Position numbers and translations under genes: made by a program. The notes below the pieces were generated by a model that saw nothing but the letters and a program-made list of their open reading frames with translations, did no database searches and had not been told where the DNA came from. From assembly GCA_039680225.1 (NCBI GenBank), contig JBDKTK010000440.1, positions 1-31,985 on the forward strand: DNA of 31,985 nucleotides. Reading direction: 5' to 3'. Position 1 is the stretch's first letter. The number at the start of each line of letters is the position of its first letter. This stretch comes from JBDKTK01 sp039680225. Its GTDB lineage: Bacteria; Desulfobacterota; Syntrophia; Syntrophales; UBA4778. Positions 31,053-31,985 of the stretch are shown in pieces.

Positions 31053-31985
31053 ATGGCCGGGACAACCGGACGCGCTTCCGGTCCGGAAACAAACAAGTCC
31101 GTTCTCCTCGTGAATCCGTGGATCCACGACTTTGCCGCGTACGACTACTGGGTCCAGCCGCTGGGCCTCCTCTACCTTGCTTCCCTGCTGCGGGCCAACG
31201 GCATCAGGGTTGACCTTATAAACTGCCTGGACCCCTTTCACCCTGGTATGGACGGAGCGGCGCGCCCGGCGCGGTCCGAATCCGGCCGGGGGAAATTCTT
31301 CCAGGAGGAGATCCCGAAACCTCCGGCCCTGAACGGCATTCTCCGTAAATACAAAAGGTACGGGATAAGGCCCGGCGTATTCCGCAGCCAACTGCGCGGG
31401 CGGGCGGCCCCCGACCTGGCGCTGGTGACGTCCATGATGACCTACTGGTATCCCGGCGTTTGCGAGACCATCGGGATAATCAGGGACACTTATCCGGGCG
31501 TCCCGGTATTCCTGGGCGGCAATTACGCCAGGCTTTGCCCCGCCCACGCGAGGGCGCACTCCGGCGCTGATGCCGTAATCACGGCGGAGGCCCGGGAGGC
31601 GCTTCCGGAGATATTTGATGCTCTGGGGATTCGGGGCGGACCGGCCGATTCGGGCGACGGCCTCGACTCCCTTCCCTGTCCCGCTTTCGACCTGCTGACG
31701 AGACCGGCGCAGGTCCCCATCCTCACATCGAAGGGCTGCCCGTTCCGCTGCACCTATTGCGCGTCGCCTTTATTGAACAGGAAATTCAGCAGGCGGGACC
31801 CCGCGCGGGTTGCCGACGAGATAGTTTTCTGGCGGCGCAAGGGCATCCGCAATTTTTCAATTTACGATGACGCCTTTCTCGTCAGGCCTGAAGAGATGGC
31901 AATCCCGCTCATGCGGGAAGTAATCAACAGAAATATTACATGCCGGTTCCATTGCCCGAACGGCCTTCACTTGCGCGAAATGACC
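31053..31985 (+). CDS. B12-binding-domain radical SAM protein, 3' part missing
   Basis: First 311 residues of a cobalamin-binding radical SAM protein running off the right edge. The N-terminal domain has VLLVNPW, QPLGLLYLASLLRANG and PVFLGGNYA; the cluster Cys are C229, C233 and C236 in KGCPFRCTYCAS, followed by YDDAFL. It begins 2 nt after the bepA-like stop codon with a poor ribosome site, so it is probably co-transcribed and coupled. It is only distantly like the radical SAM protein at 11386-12669: similar architecture but with an insertion of about 50 residues between the two halves of the B12 domain. Substrate unknown. Confidence 0.88.
   Translation, partial: MAGTTGRASGPETNKSVLLVNPWIHDFAAYDYWVQPLGLLYLASLLRANGIRVDLINCLDPFHPGMDGAARPARSESGRGKFFQEEIPKPPALNGILRKYKRYGIRPGVFRSQLRGRAAPDLALVTSMMTYWYPGVCETIGIIRDTYPGVPVFLGGNYARLCPAHARAHSGADAVITAEAREALPEIFDALGIRGGPADSGDGLDSLPCPAFDLLTRPAQVPILTSKGCPFRCTYCASPLLNRKFSRRDPARVADEIVFWRRKGIRNFSIYDDAFLVRPEEMAIPLMREVINRNITCRFHCPNGLHLREMT

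Noticed and set aside
1..31985. CRISPR array, tRNA or rRNA genes, intact transposase
   Set aside because: No regularly spaced direct repeats, cloverleaf-like sequences, rRNA segments or transposase motifs were seen on either strand.

Overview
This window looks like a piece of a mesophilic, GC-rich anaerobic bacterial chromosome, most likely Deltaproteobacteria/Desulfobacterota in the broad sense (Syntrophia- or Desulfomonile-like). That placement is an inference from gene content: an anaerobic acyl-CoA catabolic cluster, a class 1B dihydroorotate dehydrogenase (PyrK/PyrD), a stand-alone mannose-family PTS, a cmk-rpsA-sppA block and a small sigma-region-4 protein. No rRNA, tRNA, CRISPR array or intact insertion sequence was seen.

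Layout. 1-1.9 kb (minus): truncated oligopeptide-type ABC ATPase overlapped by a leucyl aminopeptidase gene. 1.9-2.3 kb: intergenic region with two divergent promoters and a palindromic repeat. 2.3-4.4 kb (plus): unknown small protein and DNA polymerase X. 4.4-18.2 kb: CoA-ester catabolic island. It holds a class I CoA-transferase pair (gctA/gctB-like) and an acyl-CoA dehydrogenase on plus. On minus it holds two adjacent class III (CaiB/BaiF) CoA-transferases, a 3-hydroxyacyl-CoA dehydrogenase, two highly similar acyl-CoA synthetases, a second acyl-CoA dehydrogenase and a radical SAM protein. Strong hairpin terminators cut the island into short transcription units. 18.6-23.8 kb (minus): a DUF6627/PA2779-like exported protein, then a tight operon EIIA-EIIB-EIIC-rimI-pyrK-pyrD-MBL hydrolase. 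24.2-24.6 kb (plus): small Cys-rich sigma-region-4 protein. 24.6-29.4 kb (minus): cytidylate kinase fused to DUF2889, ribosomal protein S1, SppA and an enoyl-CoA hydratase. 29.5 kb-end (plus): BepA-like M48/TPR protease and a truncated B12-binding radical SAM protein.

How the genes fit together. The island can activate carboxylic acids three ways (ATP-dependent ligase, class I transfer, class III transfer) and oxidise the thioesters (two acyl-CoA dehydrogenases, one 3-hydroxyacyl-CoA dehydrogenase). It lacks its own hydratase, thiolase or ETF. The substrate cannot be read from the sequence.

Most noteworthy: (1) an in-frame DUF2889-cytidylate kinase fusion joined by four 12-bp PVIT-encoding repeats; (2) orphan, near-perfect Shine-Dalgarno sequences with no start codon, 64-110 nt upstream of the first genes of three catabolic units; (3) a single in-frame UAG between EIIA and EIIB of the PTS, and another followed by 19 plausible codons in the radical SAM gene; (4) a near-leaderless bepA promoter; (5) the duplicated acyl-CoA synthetase next to a repeated hairpin element.
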